Shown piece by piece: positions 63,812-64,000 of a stretch of DNA of 64,000 nt. The DNA comes from Polynucleobacter ibericus. GTDB taxonomy: Bacteria; Pseudomonadota; Gammaproteobacteria; Burkholderiales; Burkholderiaceae. The notes under the pieces were generated by a model that saw only the letters and a program-made list of their open reading frames with translations, did not search any database and had not been told where the DNA came from. The number at the start of each line of letters is the position of its first letter. Positions within the stretch are counted from its first letter, which is position 1. The stretch lies in assembly GCF_018687955.1 (NCBI RefSeq), contig NZ_CP061309.1, positions 1,840,270 through 1,904,269 of the forward strand. Direction: 5' to 3'. Both the position numbers and the translations under genes were made by a program.

Positions 63812-64000
63812 GATAGATCCCTGGAAAACCAAGTATTTTCCTTGTTGCAGAGCAAAAGGTCAATCCATCTTGACGAATATGTAGGTGTTTTTCTCTATTT
63901 TTTATTAAATTTCTCTTAAATCGTTAATTTAAATGAGGATTTTTCTATTATTCACAAGTTATCCACAGGTTTTCCACGATTTTCTTGCTTGTGGATAACT
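63812..64000. other. Origin-side region with DnaA boxes (left part of oriC)
   Basis: Between rpmH and the window edge lies an A/T-rich stretch (about 63888-63950) followed by DnaA-box-like sites: perfect TTATCCACA at 63959-63967 (plus strand), TTTTCCACG at 63970-63978 (near match) and TTATCCACA on the minus strand at 63990-63998. The dnaA gene is expected just beyond the edge, but it is not in view. The rpmH promoter also lies here. Confidence 0.75.

Overview
The window looks like chromosomal DNA of a freshwater betaproteobacterium of the Burkholderiaceae, most probably Polynucleobacter. The evidence is gene content and order: metX-metW, slmA-argB-dksA, gatCAB, an mreBCD-mrdA-rodA block, ntrXY beside rsmB-htpX-fmt-def, and mnmE-yidC-yidD-rnpA-rpmH running into a DnaA-box region. 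Base composition is moderate, spacing is tight and most genes have plain housekeeping roles. The genus is an inference from family-level recognition, not from a search.

Layout. 1-30 kb is core: the end of pyrE and xth, then a minus-strand run (ampG-like permease, metW, metX, slmA, argB, dksA, a CobW-type GTPase, xerC, DUF484, gatBAC), the plus-strand cell-shape operon mreBCD-mrdA-rodA, an HU gene, an LpxO-like hydroxylase, carbonic anhydrase, an LpxL-type acyltransferase, a phosphoesterase, a Ser/Thr kinase fused to a Usp domain, a pseudouridine synthase and prfC (with no ATG, GTG or TTG start that keeps its P-loop). 26.6-30 kb holds small genes, a DMT exporter, MOSC, GNAT and phosphatase genes. 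At 30.1-30.7 kb a tandem glycine riboswitch reads on the minus strand toward a 58-residue small gene. A patatin-like gene and an SHP / diheme cytochrome / cytochrome b operon follow.

33.5-45.9 kb is the accessory region and the most interesting part. Eight repeats, each made of the 3' end of tRNA-Phe plus its UUCG-loop terminator, lie in one orientation and lead up to the intact tRNA-Phe gene at 45850-45925. For the six repeats nearest the tRNA, a minus-strand gene ends within 0-17 bases of the tRNA-like part and so appears to use the copied tRNA terminator. Each unit reads as a cassette: short upstream region, one or two genes, tRNA-Phe 3' fragment, terminator. Repeats far from the tRNA are decayed and those near it are almost perfect, as expected for serial insertion at the tRNA 3' end with the tRNA rebuilt each time. 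Cargo includes peroxide defence (katG, peroxiredoxin), possible metal handling, DM13 and COG4315-type secreted proteins, a tricarboxylate-binding protein, a thioesterase and a BrnT/BrnA toxin-antitoxin pair in the unit next to the tRNA. No integrase or transposase is visible in the array.

46-64 kb returns to core: ntrXY, a DUF4390 gene, rsmB, htpX, fmt, def, dprA, topA, an MnmC-type oxidoreductase overlapping topA tail to tail, pckG, mnmE, yidC, yidD, rnpA, rpmH, and the beginning of an origin-like region with DnaA boxes at the right edge.
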